The notes: generated from the sequence alone by a model not told the origin. A stretch of 64,000 nt of DNA from Exiguobacterium aurantiacum (GCF_024362205.1 NZ_CP101462.1:648501-712500); one strand, 5' to 3'. Shown: positions 17,645 through 26,826, counted from the stretch's first letter. Program-made: numbers and translations.

Positions 17645-18379
17645 ATGTGGGGATTTATCATCGCAGCACTTATTTTGTATTTGCTCGGCTTCGCCGTCCA
17701 TCGGCTGGGCTGGCACTTTCTCATCTCTGGGTACAATACGATGAAGCGCGAGGACAAGGCGCGCGTCAACATCAAGGCGGTGGCGCGGCTGCTCGGGTTC
17801 ATGTGTTATGGTATAGCGACGATCTTCCTGCTGATCGCCGCCATCCACGGGCTCGGGTTCGGACTCGACATCCCGGTCGAGCCGTTCTTCATCTTGATGC
17901 TCGTCCTCGTCGTCGTCACGCTTTGGCGCGCCCAAAAATATGACGGCAACATCTATGACGAGGACGGGAACATTCGTCCCGGCGGCAAAAAACGGCTCAT
18001 CCCGCTCGTCGTCGTGTTGACGTTTCTCGTGACGTTCGTGCCGGGCCTTTGGTTCTGGTTTAGTCAACCGACCGAGGTGACGCTCACCGATTCGGCACTC
18101 GTCATCGAAGGCGTCTACGGCGAGACGGTGCCATACGATGAAATCGAAACCGTCACGTTGACGTATCGGCCGAGTCTCGACCGACGAACCAACGGTGCCG
18201 CCGTCGGCTCACGCTTGACCGGCCACTTCCGGACGACAGGCGGGGAAGATGTGCTCGTCTTCCTCGACCGGGATATCGAGGCTACCGTTCGCATCGACTG
18301 GAGCGGCAAGCCAATCTATGTGAACGTGGAGTCGAACGAAGCGACGGAAGCGTTGTATGAGGAGGTACGATTGAAATGA
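17645..18379 (+). CDS. Membrane protein with DUF3784-like N terminus and PH-like C-terminal domain
   Basis: This 244-aa protein has four predicted membrane segments (about 3-20, 55-75, 80-97 and 120-140). A C-terminal domain of about 95 residues resembles bacterial PH domains (TLTDSALVIEGVYGETVPYDEIETV). The N-terminal part with GWHFLISGYNTM resembles DUF3784 proteins. AGGGGGATG precedes the ATG. Its stop overlaps the next small membrane gene by ATGA, so the two form an operon. Function is unknown; a membrane-stress or envelope role is only an inference. Confidence 0.7.
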   Translation: MWGFIIAALILYLLGFAVHRLGWHFLISGYNTMKREDKARVNIKAVARLLGFMCYGIATIFLLIAAIHGLGFGLDIPVEPFFILMLVLVVVTLWRAQKYDGNIYDEDGNIRPGGKKRLIPLVVVLTFLVTFVPGLWFWFSQPTEVTLTDSALVIEGVYGETVPYDEIETVTLTYRPSLDRRTNGAAVGSRLTGHFRTTGGEDVLVFLDRDIEATVRIDWSGKPIYVNVESNEATEALYEEVRLK

Positions 18380-18642
18380 CCCAACCCTGGTATACACGGC
18401 ATATGCCGTTCTTTTTCCTGACGTTCTTGTTCGCGCCGCTGACGTTGCTCTTGCTCGTCTGGCGCTGGGAGATGTTCGAGGGACACGAGCGGGGCATCAA
18501 ACTGTTCTTCGCCATCGGGATGACCGTGTTCATCGTGTTCGGGCTGTTGCCGCGCGGTTCGCTCCCGATCATCTTGCCAATCATCGGACTGTTGATCGCG
18601 CTGAAACTCGTCTTCAATCTGATCAAACGAAAAACCGGCTGA
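18376..18642 (+). CDS. Small hypothetical membrane protein
   Basis: The 88-aa product has three hydrophobic segments (about 10-30, 40-56 and 60-80) and a short basic tail (LIKRKTG). It is coupled to the PH-domain protein by ATGA and followed by a terminator. I do not recognise a family. It is likely a partner of, or accessory to, the upstream membrane protein. Confidence 0.65.
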   Translation: MTQPWYTRHMPFFFLTFLFAPLTLLLLVWRWEMFEGHERGIKLFFAIGMTVFIVFGLLPRGSLPIILPIIGLLIALKLVFNLIKRKTG

Positions 18643-18664
18643 CATCTGTCAACCGGTCGAACGG

Positions 18665-18697
18665 GGCCGTCTCACTTAAGTGAGACGGCCTCTTTTT
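18665..18697 (+). terminator. Terminator overlapping the 3' end of the convergent EAL gene
   Basis: A 26-nt perfect palindrome (13-bp arms, GGCCGTCTCACTT) is followed by TCTTTTTT on the plus strand. The minus-strand EAL gene terminates its coding inside this palindrome, so the last EAL codons are read through the T run. A loop-less 13-bp stem would open to a 4-nt loop. Confidence 0.85.
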
Positions 18698-21384
18698 TCA
18701 TTCACCCACGTCTCGAACGCGGTCGCGTCGAGGGCCGGGGCGTAGTAATAACCTTGACCGAGCTCGACGCCTTCGGCGATGATGCGGTCCAAGTCTTGTT
18801 TCGTCTCGATTCCTTCGGCAAGCGACGTCAGTTCTTGTTCACTGGCGAAGCGCGAGACGGCGCGGAGGAACGACGTGCTGTCCTTCGCTTTTCCGCTGAC
18901 GTACATGCGGTCGATCTTCACTTCTTGAATCGGCAAATGCCAGATCGCCTCGAACGAGGCATAGCCGGTGCCGAAATCATCGATTGAGAGGCAATAGCCG
19001 AGGTCGGCGATGTCTTCGAGCCGATCGAGTTCGTTCGTATGCGACATGATGTCGGCCGATTCAGTCAGTTCGATCTTTAAACGTTCCGGAAGCCATGGGT
19101 GCATCTCAACCATGTCACGCAATTTGGTGACGATTGACGGGTCGACCGAGTGGGCCGATAGGTTGTACGATAGCGAGATGTCGGCGAACGGTGTATCGCG
19201 CCAGGCGATGAGCTGTTGGATGACCAAATCGAGAATCGAATGCGACAGCCACAGGATCTGGTCCGAGCGTTCGGCGATGCGAACGAACTCGTTCGGCGGC
19301 ACATAGCCGATGTCGGGGTGTTGCCAGCGCGCGAGCGCCTCGGCCCCGACGATTCGGCCCGTCTTCAACTCGACTTGCGGCTGATAGGCGACGGTGATAT
19401 GGCCTTGTTCGATCGCCTCTGGGAGCGCCTGTTCAATCAAGGCGGCCCATTGGAGCTGGGCGAGGATGCTTGAGTCGTACCAGATGAACGGTGCCCGCGT
19501 CTCTTTAGCGTGTTGTAGCGCCTTCGTCGCCTCGAACAGGCAGTCGTTATAATTCGGCGTCGTATGCGTCGCCCCGATTTGGAGATGGACGGTCTGACGC
19601 TTTTGGTTGATTAACAGCTCGGTCGGAAACAGCTCTAGCAACTCGTTCTCGTCGACGTTACGGAGCCCTTTTACATACAGCATGAGCGTGTCGTCACGGT
19701 AGCGTCCGAACAAGTGGTGCGCGTACTTCTCGAGCCGATCCTCGACGTGTCGGGCGAACTCGGTCATGAGCAGGTCGGCGTACGTCGGGTCGTACCAGTC
19801 GACGAGGTGATGGAAGTCGTTCAGTTTGATCAGCAGGAATGTGCCGTCGATGTCTTGTTTTTCCCAGGCGCGGAGGAAACCGTACTCGTTGTAGAGCTCG
19901 GTGGCGAGGTCGAAGCGGACGAGCCGATCGACTTTGCGTTCACGCTCGACGCGCTCAGTCTCATCTTCAAGGATGAGGTAGTACGTGAGCGTCTCGCCGC
20001 GCTTGAGCGGGATGATCTTGACGTTCAAGAAACGGACGTGCTCGCCTTTCAAATGCAAGATGAACTGGGCGCTCGTCCCGTTCTCCGTCACCCCGGCGAG
20101 CGCCTCGCGCAACAGGCGGCGTCCCGTGTCGGTGAAGAGCTGGTTGATCTCATACAAGTTCCGTTCCCCGAAAAACTGAAGGAATACATCGTTTCGTTCG
20201 ATGAAGTTGTATGTGTCATCGATCAAGGCGATGGCGAGACCTGTCTCGGAAAAGAGCGATGACCAACGCTCATGATACCGGAGCAAGTCGTCCGACTGTG
20301 TCTCGAGCGTGTGTACCGTCGAGTGGACGCTCGTGGCGATCTCCCGGAGCTCGTCCTCGATCCCGCGGAAGTCATGGCTCGGCGGGAACGATTCCGCGAC
20401 CGGCTCCATGCTCGGGTCGATGGCGAGCGCACGCGCCTTCAAATGCGCCAAATCGTGGGCGTACATCTTGCGCGTGTAGCATAGGGCGAGCAGGAGGCCG
20501 GCCGACAACAGGAGCGTGAGGAGAAGGGCGGCGATGGCGAACGCGCCGTAACGGTCACGTTCGGTCATGAGTGTGTCGTTTGCCGTCGAACGCACGGTTT
20601 GGAGCGCGGCGTGGGAATCCTCATAGAAGCTCGTCCCGTTGACGTAACGGGCCTCGAGCGTCGAATTGGCGGCCGTTACCCGACCGAGGGCGAGTGCGCT
20701 CTCGATCAAATCGTCGACCGATTTGGTTTTAAGTGATGGATTGGTCGCGACGATTTCTTCGATCAGCCGGGCCTCGTTCGCGATCGTCGTCACCTCGAAG
20801 TCGAGCCGGTTTTGGTTCGGCGTCTCGGCGAGCAGGTTCGTGACGCCTTCGACGAACGCCATCTGCATCCGCATGACGGCATCGGTCAATTCATAGGCCG
20901 TGTTCTCTTGGGCGGTCCGTTCGAGCCCTTGATAGAGCCAGCGTCGGTTGATCGACTCGATGACGTCGAACGGCACGGCCTCGAATCGGCTCGACCCGTC
21001 CTCGTTCAACGTGTCCTCGAGCTGTTCAGAGAAACGGAGCAACGCCTCGCGTTCGCGTTCGTCGACCCCGGTCTCGAAGTCGTCGAGCAGTTGGATATTA
21101 TATTGGAGCGCCCGTTCACGATACGGGGCCGACAAGAGCGCCGTCGGTTGCTCGGAATTCGTCTCGTACAGTTTGGCCGCGTGATGCAAGACGAGATAGG
21201 ACTCGACCCCGGCCAAATCGGAGGCGTGGTTCAAGTCGCGCACCGTCTCGTCGACGGCGACGTGTTTTTCTTTCCAGTAATAGCTCAGGCCGAGCCCGAA
21301 TAACAATACGCCGATGAGACAAGCGACGGCGAGGGCCATCGTATAAATCCGGTACGGAATTTTAGCGAATCGATTGTTTCCCAT
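18676..21384 (-). CDS. Membrane-anchored PAS-GGDEF(degenerate)-EAL protein, probable c-di-GMP phosphodiesterase
   Basis: The product is 902 aa. A membrane helix (about 16-37), an outside sensor region of about 230 residues, a second helix near 275-298, a PAS-like segment, a GGDEF-fold domain and an EAL domain occur in order. The GGDEF site reads GRYRDDT near residue 560, so cyclase activity is unlikely. The EAL domain keeps E682 in EALARW, the Asn in YNLS, ELTES, DDFGTGYAS, EVKIDR, AEGIE and the Gln of GQGYYY, so hydrolysis of c-di-GMP is expected. The start at 21384 follows AAGGAGGTG. It probably affects motility or EPS. Confidence 0.9.
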   Translation of the reverse strand: MGNNRFAKIPYRIYTMALAVACLIGVLLFGLGLSYYWKEKHVAVDETVRDLNHASDLAGVESYLVLHHAAKLYETNSEQPTALLSAPYRERALQYNIQLLDDFETGVDEREREALLRFSEQLEDTLNEDGSSRFEAVPFDVIESINRRWLYQGLERTAQENTAYELTDAVMRMQMAFVEGVTNLLAETPNQNRLDFEVTTIANEARLIEEIVATNPSLKTKSVDDLIESALALGRVTAANSTLEARYVNGTSFYEDSHAALQTVRSTANDTLMTERDRYGAFAIAALLLTLLLSAGLLLALCYTRKMYAHDLAHLKARALAIDPSMEPVAESFPPSHDFRGIEDELREIATSVHSTVHTLETQSDDLLRYHERWSSLFSETGLAIALIDDTYNFIERNDVFLQFFGERNLYEINQLFTDTGRRLLREALAGVTENGTSAQFILHLKGEHVRFLNVKIIPLKRGETLTYYLILEDETERVERERKVDRLVRFDLATELYNEYGFLRAWEKQDIDGTFLLIKLNDFHHLVDWYDPTYADLLMTEFARHVEDRLEKYAHHLFGRYRDDTLMLYVKGLRNVDENELLELFPTELLINQKRQTVHLQIGATHTTPNYNDCLFEATKALQHAKETRAPFIWYDSSILAQLQWAALIEQALPEAIEQGHITVAYQPQVELKTGRIVGAEALARWQHPDIGYVPPNEFVRIAERSDQILWLSHSILDLVIQQLIAWRDTPFADISLSYNLSAHSVDPSIVTKLRDMVEMHPWLPERLKIELTESADIMSHTNELDRLEDIADLGYCLSIDDFGTGYASFEAIWHLPIQEVKIDRMYVSGKAKDSTSFLRAVSRFASEQELTSLAEGIETKQDLDRIIAEGVELGQGYYYAPALDATAFETWVNEKRGRLT

Positions 21385-21456
21385 CGGACACCTCCTTCTT
21401 TCTCTTCCCATTCTATCTTTCGTGTTCGAGTCTTTCGAGGGAAATCCTGCCCCACG

Positions 21457-21481
21457 AAAAAAAACCCGACAAAGGTCGGGT
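21457..21481 (-). terminator. Terminator of the LysM-SH3-NlpC/P60 gene
   Basis: ACCCGAC and GTCGGGT form the stem, with a run of eight T on the minus strand. Confidence 0.88.
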
Positions 21482-21499
21482 CAACGCATGCGTCGAAGG

Positions 21500-23110
21500 T
21501 CACGGTCGTTTGTAACCGATGACGCGTGATTTCCAATATGGTTCTTTACTGATCGTGTTATACCCAAGTCCGTACGTGCCGGCGTGGATGAACGTATCCG
21601 CGTCAATCATGATGCCCATGTGTGACGGACCGGCCGTGTACGTGTTCTCGAAGAAGACGAGGTCGCCCGCTTTCGGGACGAACGTCTTGCTGAGCTGTGT
21701 TCCGAAATAAGACCCGGCCCAGTACGTGGCGACGTTCGTACGTGGGATGCTATAACCTGCCTGATTGAAGGCGTAATGGATGAGTCCAGAGCAGTCGAAT
21801 CCGCCGTTGGCAGGGTTCGAGGACGCCCAAATATATGGGGTGCCGACATATTTCTTGGCGACCGCGATGGCGGCAAGACTCTTCGCTAGTCCATCAGACG
21901 AGCCTGACGGTGCCGTCACAGAACCTTTCGGCACTGCTTTGACGTATGACGCCGCGACGAAACCGGTCGTATTGCCGATATAAATTTGATGCCAGCCGTT
22001 CGACGTTTGAACGACCCGGAGCGTCTGTCCGGCCGTAACGCTGCCGATGACGGCAGAGCTTGTCGAGGCCGAGGCACGGACGTTGAGTGACGGAGTATTG
22101 ACGACATAATCGAACGATTCGTTGCCTGCACCGCCGTCTCCGGCGTTCGGTGTGACCGGCGCGCTCGGTGCCGTCGTCGTCTGTTTCAAGTAGCCGGTAC
22201 TGACGTAACCGCTCTTGCCGTTATACGTGACATGCACCCATGTGCCGCTCTGTTTGGTCGCTTTGACGCTTGTGCCGTTCGGGATGTTCGTGACGAGGGC
22301 GTAGCCGATCCCTGGGCCTTGACGGACGTTCAAGTTCGCCGTCGTGACGTAAGATTGGTTGATGCTCTGTTCTTTAATCACTGGCTTCGACGGCGCGACC
22401 GGCTGGCTCGGCGTCGGTGTTGGTGTCGAGGCCGCTTTCGTTAAATATGTATTGGCGACAAATCCGGTCTTCGTGCCGTATTTGATGTGGGACCAACTGC
22501 CCTCAATGCTCAACACGGTGACCGACTTGCCTTTCGGGATTGTGACGAGCACGCTTGAATTCGTCGACTTCGAGGCACGAAGGTTCAAGTTGGCGGTCGT
22601 CTTTGACGTCGTCGCTGTCGTCGGTGCCACTGTGCTCGGTGTGGCCGGTTTGACGGATACGGTCGTCAAGTAACCGTTATGTACCCAGCCGGTCTTTCCG
22701 CCATAGCTAACTTTCGTCCAAGCGCCGCTTGTTTGGATTGGATTGAGCGTCTTGCCTTTTGGAATCGTGACGAGCACTTTATGTGATGTACCTGCGGCGA
22801 GGCGCATATTTAAATTGGCCGTTGTAACGGTACCCGGTCCTGGCGTGGCCGTCGTAGCGGCGGGTTTTACTGTGCTTGGGGCGCTCCCGCTCAATTTGAG
22901 CGTCTGGCCGATGGCGAGACGGTCAGAGCTTAAGTTATTGCTGGCTTTCAACTGGGCGACCGACACTTTATGTGTTTGGCTGATCGACCAAAGTGTGTCA
23001 CCGGCACGGACGACGTGTGTGCTGGCTGCTGCGACTTCATCGGCCTGGGCGATGATGCTTACGGCGGCGATGGCTGCGAATGAGTACATGAGGCCGGACT
23101 TAGGGGACAT
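21500..23110 (-). CDS. Secreted LysM - four SH3b - NlpC/P60 endopeptidase
   Basis: This 536-aa peptidoglycan hydrolase has a signal peptide (cleavage likely after AAA near residue 29) and one LysM (HVVRAGDTLWSIS). Four bacterial SH3 units follow, each with a (T/S)LN(M/L/V)R core, separated by Thr/Pro/Ala linkers. The C-terminal NlpC/P60 domain has catalytic Cys440 in GFDCSGL, and His in GPSHMGIM and HAGTY. It should cut stem-peptide bonds during wall growth or separation, as LytE/LytF-type enzymes do. The start at 23110 follows GAAGGAAGTG. It lies between two c-di-GMP phosphodiesterase genes. Confidence 0.92.
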   Translation of the reverse strand: MSPKSGLMYSFAAIAAVSIIAQADEVAAASTHVVRAGDTLWSISQTHKVSVAQLKASNNLSSDRLAIGQTLKLSGSAPSTVKPAATTATPGPGTVTTANLNMRLAAGTSHKVLVTIPKGKTLNPIQTSGAWTKVSYGGKTGWVHNGYLTTVSVKPATPSTVAPTTATTSKTTANLNLRASKSTNSSVLVTIPKGKSVTVLSIEGSWSHIKYGTKTGFVANTYLTKAASTPTPTPSQPVAPSKPVIKEQSINQSYVTTANLNVRQGPGIGYALVTNIPNGTSVKATKQSGTWVHVTYNGKSGYVSTGYLKQTTTAPSAPVTPNAGDGGAGNESFDYVVNTPSLNVRASASTSSAVIGSVTAGQTLRVVQTSNGWHQIYIGNTTGFVAASYVKAVPKGSVTAPSGSSDGLAKSLAAIAVAKKYVGTPYIWASSNPANGGFDCSGLIHYAFNQAGYSIPRTNVATYWAGSYFGTQLSKTFVPKAGDLVFFENTYTAGPSHMGIMIDADTFIHAGTYGLGYNTISKEPYWKSRVIGYKRP

Positions 23111-23341
23111 GGGGTCACTTCCTTCTCTGGATTTCAATTGACAATTATCGACAGGTGAAACGATACAATTTTATTGTAGGGGTTACACATACGGCAAGCA
23201 ATGGTTGAAATGGCTCAATCAGGGGATTTCATTGAAAATGAGGTCAATAATTTTGGGTGTGGGTGAGGCAGGAGTACTAAAGAAACAGGGGAATTGAAAA
23301 TTGACTTTCTGTTGAATTTTGGAAACCTATTTATATATCTT

Positions 23342-23357
23342 TTCATGCTATCATGAA
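23342..23357. promoter_or_regulatory. Palindrome upstream of the GAF-EAL gene, possible operator
   Basis: TTCATG-ctat-CATGAA is a perfect 16-bp inverted repeat, 33 bp before the ATG. An AT-rich stretch with TTGACT lies 40-80 bp upstream of the ATG, but no well-spaced promoter could be fixed. Confidence 0.35.
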
Positions 23358-23389
23358 TGCAAAACGCTTGAACGAGAGTAGGGGACAAC

Positions 23390-25243
23390 ATGCACGAGGG
23401 GAACACTTCATCACAAATCTATCGACAACATCAAGAGAAACTGTTCGAACTCGTCCGGATGCCCGACGTGACGGAGGAAGCGGTGCGACAGACGCTTCAT
23501 TACATGTGCGAAGTTGTGTCCGACATGCTCAACGTCGATACGGTCTCGATTTGGCACTTCGATGAGACGTATGCGTCAATCAGTTGCCAAGTTGCTTATT
23601 CAAAAGAGAGCGGGCCGAGCGAACCGACGTTGACGGTCATGCGAGGGGACGCACCTGTCTATTTCGACGCGCTACGGACGAACCGGGTGTTGCCGTTTGA
23701 GAACGTCCGGACCCATGAATGGGTGAGGGACTTGTACCAGCAGCATTTCGTGGAAGGCCAGCGGGTGAATTCGATGCTCGACGCGCCGATCTATGCAAAC
23801 AATCAGGCCAAAGGGGTCATCTGTTGCGAGACGTATGAGCCGCGGCAATGGACGTTCATCGAGGAATTGATCGTCAGCACGCTGTCTGACTTTATCGCCA
23901 TCCTCTATCTCCGGCTCGACCGCCAAGAGATTGATGAACATATCGCCAAGCTCGCCTATACGGATGAACAGACCGGTCTTATGAATTTGAACGGCTTCAT
24001 CGAACGGGTGGACGCGCTCCGCGAACAGACACCGCATCAGCTCGGCTCGTTGATTTATATGCGGGCGGACGAGTTCCGTTCCGTCGAGACAGCGATCGGT
24101 ATCCAGCGCGCGGACGACATCGTCATCGAGTTGTCGGAACGGCTCCAACAAGTCGTCGACGTCTCGCTCATGGCACGCGTCTCCCAGTCCGGTTTCTTGC
24201 TATGGACGCCTTACGGGGACCGAATCAAAGTCAAAGGATACGCCGATTTGATTTGCGAGACGGTGACGAACGAGCCGTTCGCGGTCGGGGAGCTCGACGT
24301 CGTCTTGACGATGAGCGCCTTCATCTCGATCGAGGACAAAGGCCGCTCGACGCTCGAAATGATGGATACGACTCGCATCGCGGCCAATGAGCGTCACGTG
24401 CAACGCGGGGGCATCGCTTTTTATGAAGAAGAGATGAGCGAGAAAGCGACGGCCCGACTGACGCTCGAGATGAACCTGCGCAAAGGGCTCACCTTGAACG
24501 AGTTTACGATCTATTACCAGCCAAAGATTGAAGCGGCGACGGGCAAGCTGAACGGCTTTGAAGGGTTGATGCGTTGGGTTCATCCGAAACATGGGTTGAT
24601 CCCCCCGCTCGACTTCATCCCGATCGCCGAGTCGACGGGCGTCATCATCGCGCTCGAGGAGTGGGCGCTCGCTGAGGCATGCCGTCAGTTGAAGACGTGG
24701 CATGCCTCAGGACGGATGTATCAACTCGCGCTGAACTTGTCGGCCCGTCACTTCTTGTCGGACGGGGTCGTCGACAAGCTGGCCCAAATCGTCCGAGAGA
24801 TGGGCGTCTGTCCGAACTACTTGACGTTCGAGATCACCGAGAGTGTCGGGATGGAGAACCAACAACACGTCATCGAGCGCTTCATCGCCTTCCGGGAACA
24901 AGGATTCTCGATCTCGATTGACGACTTCGGCACCGGTTTCTCGGCGTTCGTCTATTTGAAGCATTATCCGATCCATGAGATCAAAATCGACCGCCAGTTC
25001 ATCCAAGTGACGGACAACGACCCGACCGGAAACGTCATCGTGCAGTCGATCATCGAGCTCGCCCGCGGCCTCGAGCTAAAGACGGTGTGCGAGGGCATCG
25101 AGACGCCGGAACAGCTGGACACGCTCCGCTCGCTCGGTTGTGACGAAATGCAAGGGTATTACTTCTCGCGACCGCTCCCGATCGACGAGCTCGAGATGTG
25201 GATCGAAGATTATGAAACGACAAAAAAGGATTCGCTCCATTGA
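23390..25243 (+). CDS. Cytoplasmic GAF-GGDEF(degenerate)-EAL protein, probable c-di-GMP phosphodiesterase
   Basis: The 617-aa product lacks membrane segments. An N-terminal GAF domain (about 15-175) is followed by a GGDEF-fold region in which the signature is replaced by SQSGF, so it should not make c-di-GMP. The C-terminal EAL domain begins near 355. The signature is EGL (E391 in GFEGLMRW), with ALNLSAR, EITES, DDFGTGFSAF, EIKIDR, CEGIE and QGYYFSRPL retained, consistent with phosphodiesterase activity. The ribosome site (TAGGGG) is modest. GAF suggests control by a small ligand or redox signal. Confidence 0.88.
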   Translation: MHEGNTSSQIYRQHQEKLFELVRMPDVTEEAVRQTLHYMCEVVSDMLNVDTVSIWHFDETYASISCQVAYSKESGPSEPTLTVMRGDAPVYFDALRTNRVLPFENVRTHEWVRDLYQQHFVEGQRVNSMLDAPIYANNQAKGVICCETYEPRQWTFIEELIVSTLSDFIAILYLRLDRQEIDEHIAKLAYTDEQTGLMNLNGFIERVDALREQTPHQLGSLIYMRADEFRSVETAIGIQRADDIVIELSERLQQVVDVSLMARVSQSGFLLWTPYGDRIKVKGYADLICETVTNEPFAVGELDVVLTMSAFISIEDKGRSTLEMMDTTRIAANERHVQRGGIAFYEEEMSEKATARLTLEMNLRKGLTLNEFTIYYQPKIEAATGKLNGFEGLMRWVHPKHGLIPPLDFIPIAESTGVIIALEEWALAEACRQLKTWHASGRMYQLALNLSARHFLSDGVVDKLAQIVREMGVCPNYLTFEITESVGMENQQHVIERFIAFREQGFSISIDDFGTGFSAFVYLKHYPIHEIKIDRQFIQVTDNDPTGNVIVQSIIELARGLELKTVCEGIETPEQLDTLRSLGCDEMQGYYFSRPLPIDELEMWIEDYETTKKDSLH

Positions 25244-25255
25244 GCGGATCCTTTT
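25226..25255 (+). terminator. First terminator after the GAF-EAL gene
   Basis: AAAGGATtCGCTC pairs with GAGCGgATCCTTTT around CATT; the coding stop lies in the stem-loop. Confidence 0.75.
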
Positions 25256-25261
25256 GAATGG

Positions 25262-25293
25262 ACCGTAGACATATCAAATGTCTGCGGTTTTTG
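25262..25293 (+). terminator. Second, tandem terminator
   Basis: An 11-bp stem with one G-T pair (ACCGTAGACAT / ATGTCTGCGGT) around ATCAA is followed by TTTTTG. It lies 7 bp after the first terminator. Confidence 0.7.
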
Positions 25294-25320
25294 TTTGCCT
25301 CCCCAGACACGACTCGCTTT

Positions 25321-25392
25321 TCTGGGGGCAAGCAGGGAGCCGCATCGCGACTTTGTCGCTGCTGGGTCTCCCTTTGCTTGTAATCCCCTAGA
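25321..25392. repeat. 72-nt imperfect hairpin element of unknown nature
   Basis: Nested complementary blocks TCT/AGA, GGGG/CCCC, CAAGCA/TGCTTG, GGGAG/CTCCC, GCA/TGC and GCGAC/GTCGC fold around a TTT loop, about 26 pairs in all. It lies in the 196-bp gap between convergent genes, after two terminators. It could be a REP/MITE-like repeat or a small structured RNA. No coding potential is seen in the gap. Confidence 0.5.
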
Positions 25393-25439
25393 AGTCGATC
25401 CGTGTCCATGGTCGGGCTAACTGTCTGTAATTGATTGTG

Positions 25440-26813
25440 TCATGCCGGCAATTCGATGAGAATCGTCGTCCCGGACCCGCGCGCGCTCGTCACCGTCACG
25501 GTGCCGCCGTGCGCTTTGATGATGTCCCGGGAAATGGCCATGCCGAGCCCGCTCCCGAGCGCATCGGTCGTGTTCGTGCCCCGATAGTAGCGCTCGAAGA
25601 TGTAGGGGAGGTCTTTCGCGTCGATGCCGGTGCCGTCGTCTTGAATCGTGATCGTGTCGTGCGCGACGGTGACACGGACCGCTACCGTCTCATCGTTATG
25701 GAGCAGGGCGTTATACAAGAAGTTAAGGAGCGCCCGTTTCATGAAGTGCCGGTCGATGGCACGCGTCTCTGCGTCCGTACTCGCGAATGAGATGTCACGC
25801 TCGGAGAACCGCGCGTCGTTCAACACGTCGATGACGAGTTCGCGGACGAACGCCTCGAGCCCGGTCTCGACCGTTTCGAGCGGGAAGTCGCCGTGCTGGA
25901 GCCGCATCGTCAAATTGAAGTCGTCGATCAGTTCTTTCATATATAACGCCTGTCGCTCGATGACCTCGGCGTATTGGCGCCGATCGGAATCATTCAAGTC
26001 CTGGTCGTCGAGCAACTCGGCGTAACCTTGGATCGAGGCGAGCGGCGTCTTCAAGTCGTGCGAGACGTTACTCATCCATTCTTTCCGGCGTTTCTCGAGC
26101 TCTTCCCGTTCCGACTCATACGTCGTCAACGTCTCGGACACGTCGTTCAAGTTGGCGAAGACGGGCCGATACATACCGGGCCGTTTCGGTTCGACGGTCG
26201 AGAAATCGCGCGCCTTCAACTGGGCGATGCGTTCGGTCAACCGATAGACCGGTTTCGTCAAAATCGAGGTGAAGGCGAGGCCGATCAGCGCCGCGACGGC
26301 GAGGTCGACGATGAGTAGGATGAGCCCGGCTCTCGACAAGTAGGCGAGCACGGATTGTGGATCGATCATCGTGACGATGCGGCCCTCGGTCGCCTCGGGG
26401 AAGCCGACGAGATAGCTGTAGTCTTCGAACTCCCCGATGAAGTAGAGGACGAGGTCGTCGTCCTTATATTTATAGATATGAATCAATTCGATCGGCGAGT
26501 ACGCGTCCGGTGCCGTCGCGGGTGCGTCGATGTCGCTGACGACACGGCCCGACGCATCGAGCACTTGCAGGAACGCGTTGTTCGCCTCGAGCGCACGGAC
26601 CCCGTCCGGGCTGACGACCGGTGCGCCGTCCTCGAGCGTCATATATTGATTGAACGTGCGCGTGAACGTCTCGCCGGAGTTGCTCTCGACGTCATCGATG
26701 CCGGTCCGTTGATTAACGAGCAGCGTCACGAGAATGACGACGTTCAAGATGACGACGATGGCGACGATGGCGAGAACCGACACCAAATAGCTGCCGGTCA
26801 GTTTCCATTTCAT
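25440..26813 (-). CDS. Sensor histidine kinase with extracellular sensor domain
   Basis: The 457-aa kinase has a membrane helix (about 10-33), an outside domain of about 120 residues, a second helix (about 160-182), HAMP, the H-box (MSNVSHDLKTPLASIQGY), and an ATPase domain (N-box NFLYNALLHN, QDDGTGI, GLGMAI). It should phosphorylate the adjacent OmpR-type regulator. The ATG at 26813 follows AGGGGCGG, 13 bp after the regulator stop, so the pair is co-transcribed. Bce-type kinases usually lack a sizeable outside domain, so this one may sense a ligand directly. Confidence 0.92.
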   Translation of the reverse strand: MKWKLTGSYLVSVLAIVAIVVILNVVILVTLLVNQRTGIDDVESNSGETFTRTFNQYMTLEDGAPVVSPDGVRALEANNAFLQVLDASGRVVSDIDAPATAPDAYSPIELIHIYKYKDDDLVLYFIGEFEDYSYLVGFPEATEGRIVTMIDPQSVLAYLSRAGLILLIVDLAVAALIGLAFTSILTKPVYRLTERIAQLKARDFSTVEPKRPGMYRPVFANLNDVSETLTTYESEREELEKRRKEWMSNVSHDLKTPLASIQGYAELLDDQDLNDSDRRQYAEVIERQALYMKELIDDFNLTMRLQHGDFPLETVETGLEAFVRELVIDVLNDARFSERDISFASTDAETRAIDRHFMKRALLNFLYNALLHNDETVAVRVTVAHDTITIQDDGTGIDAKDLPYIFERYYRGTNTTDALGSGLGMAISRDIIKAHGGTVTVTSARGSGTTILIELPA

Positions 26814-26826
26814 CAATGACCGCCCC

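Noticed and set aside
20812-21303. 163-codon plus-strand open frame opposite the EAL gene
   Set aside because: No ribosome site, no family pattern, and it is complementary to a sensor domain with clear coding character.
22139-23110. Possible tandem DNA repeat in the LysM-SH3 gene
   Set aside because: The SH3 units are alike in protein sequence but diverged in DNA, so they are protein domains and not a recent DNA repeat.
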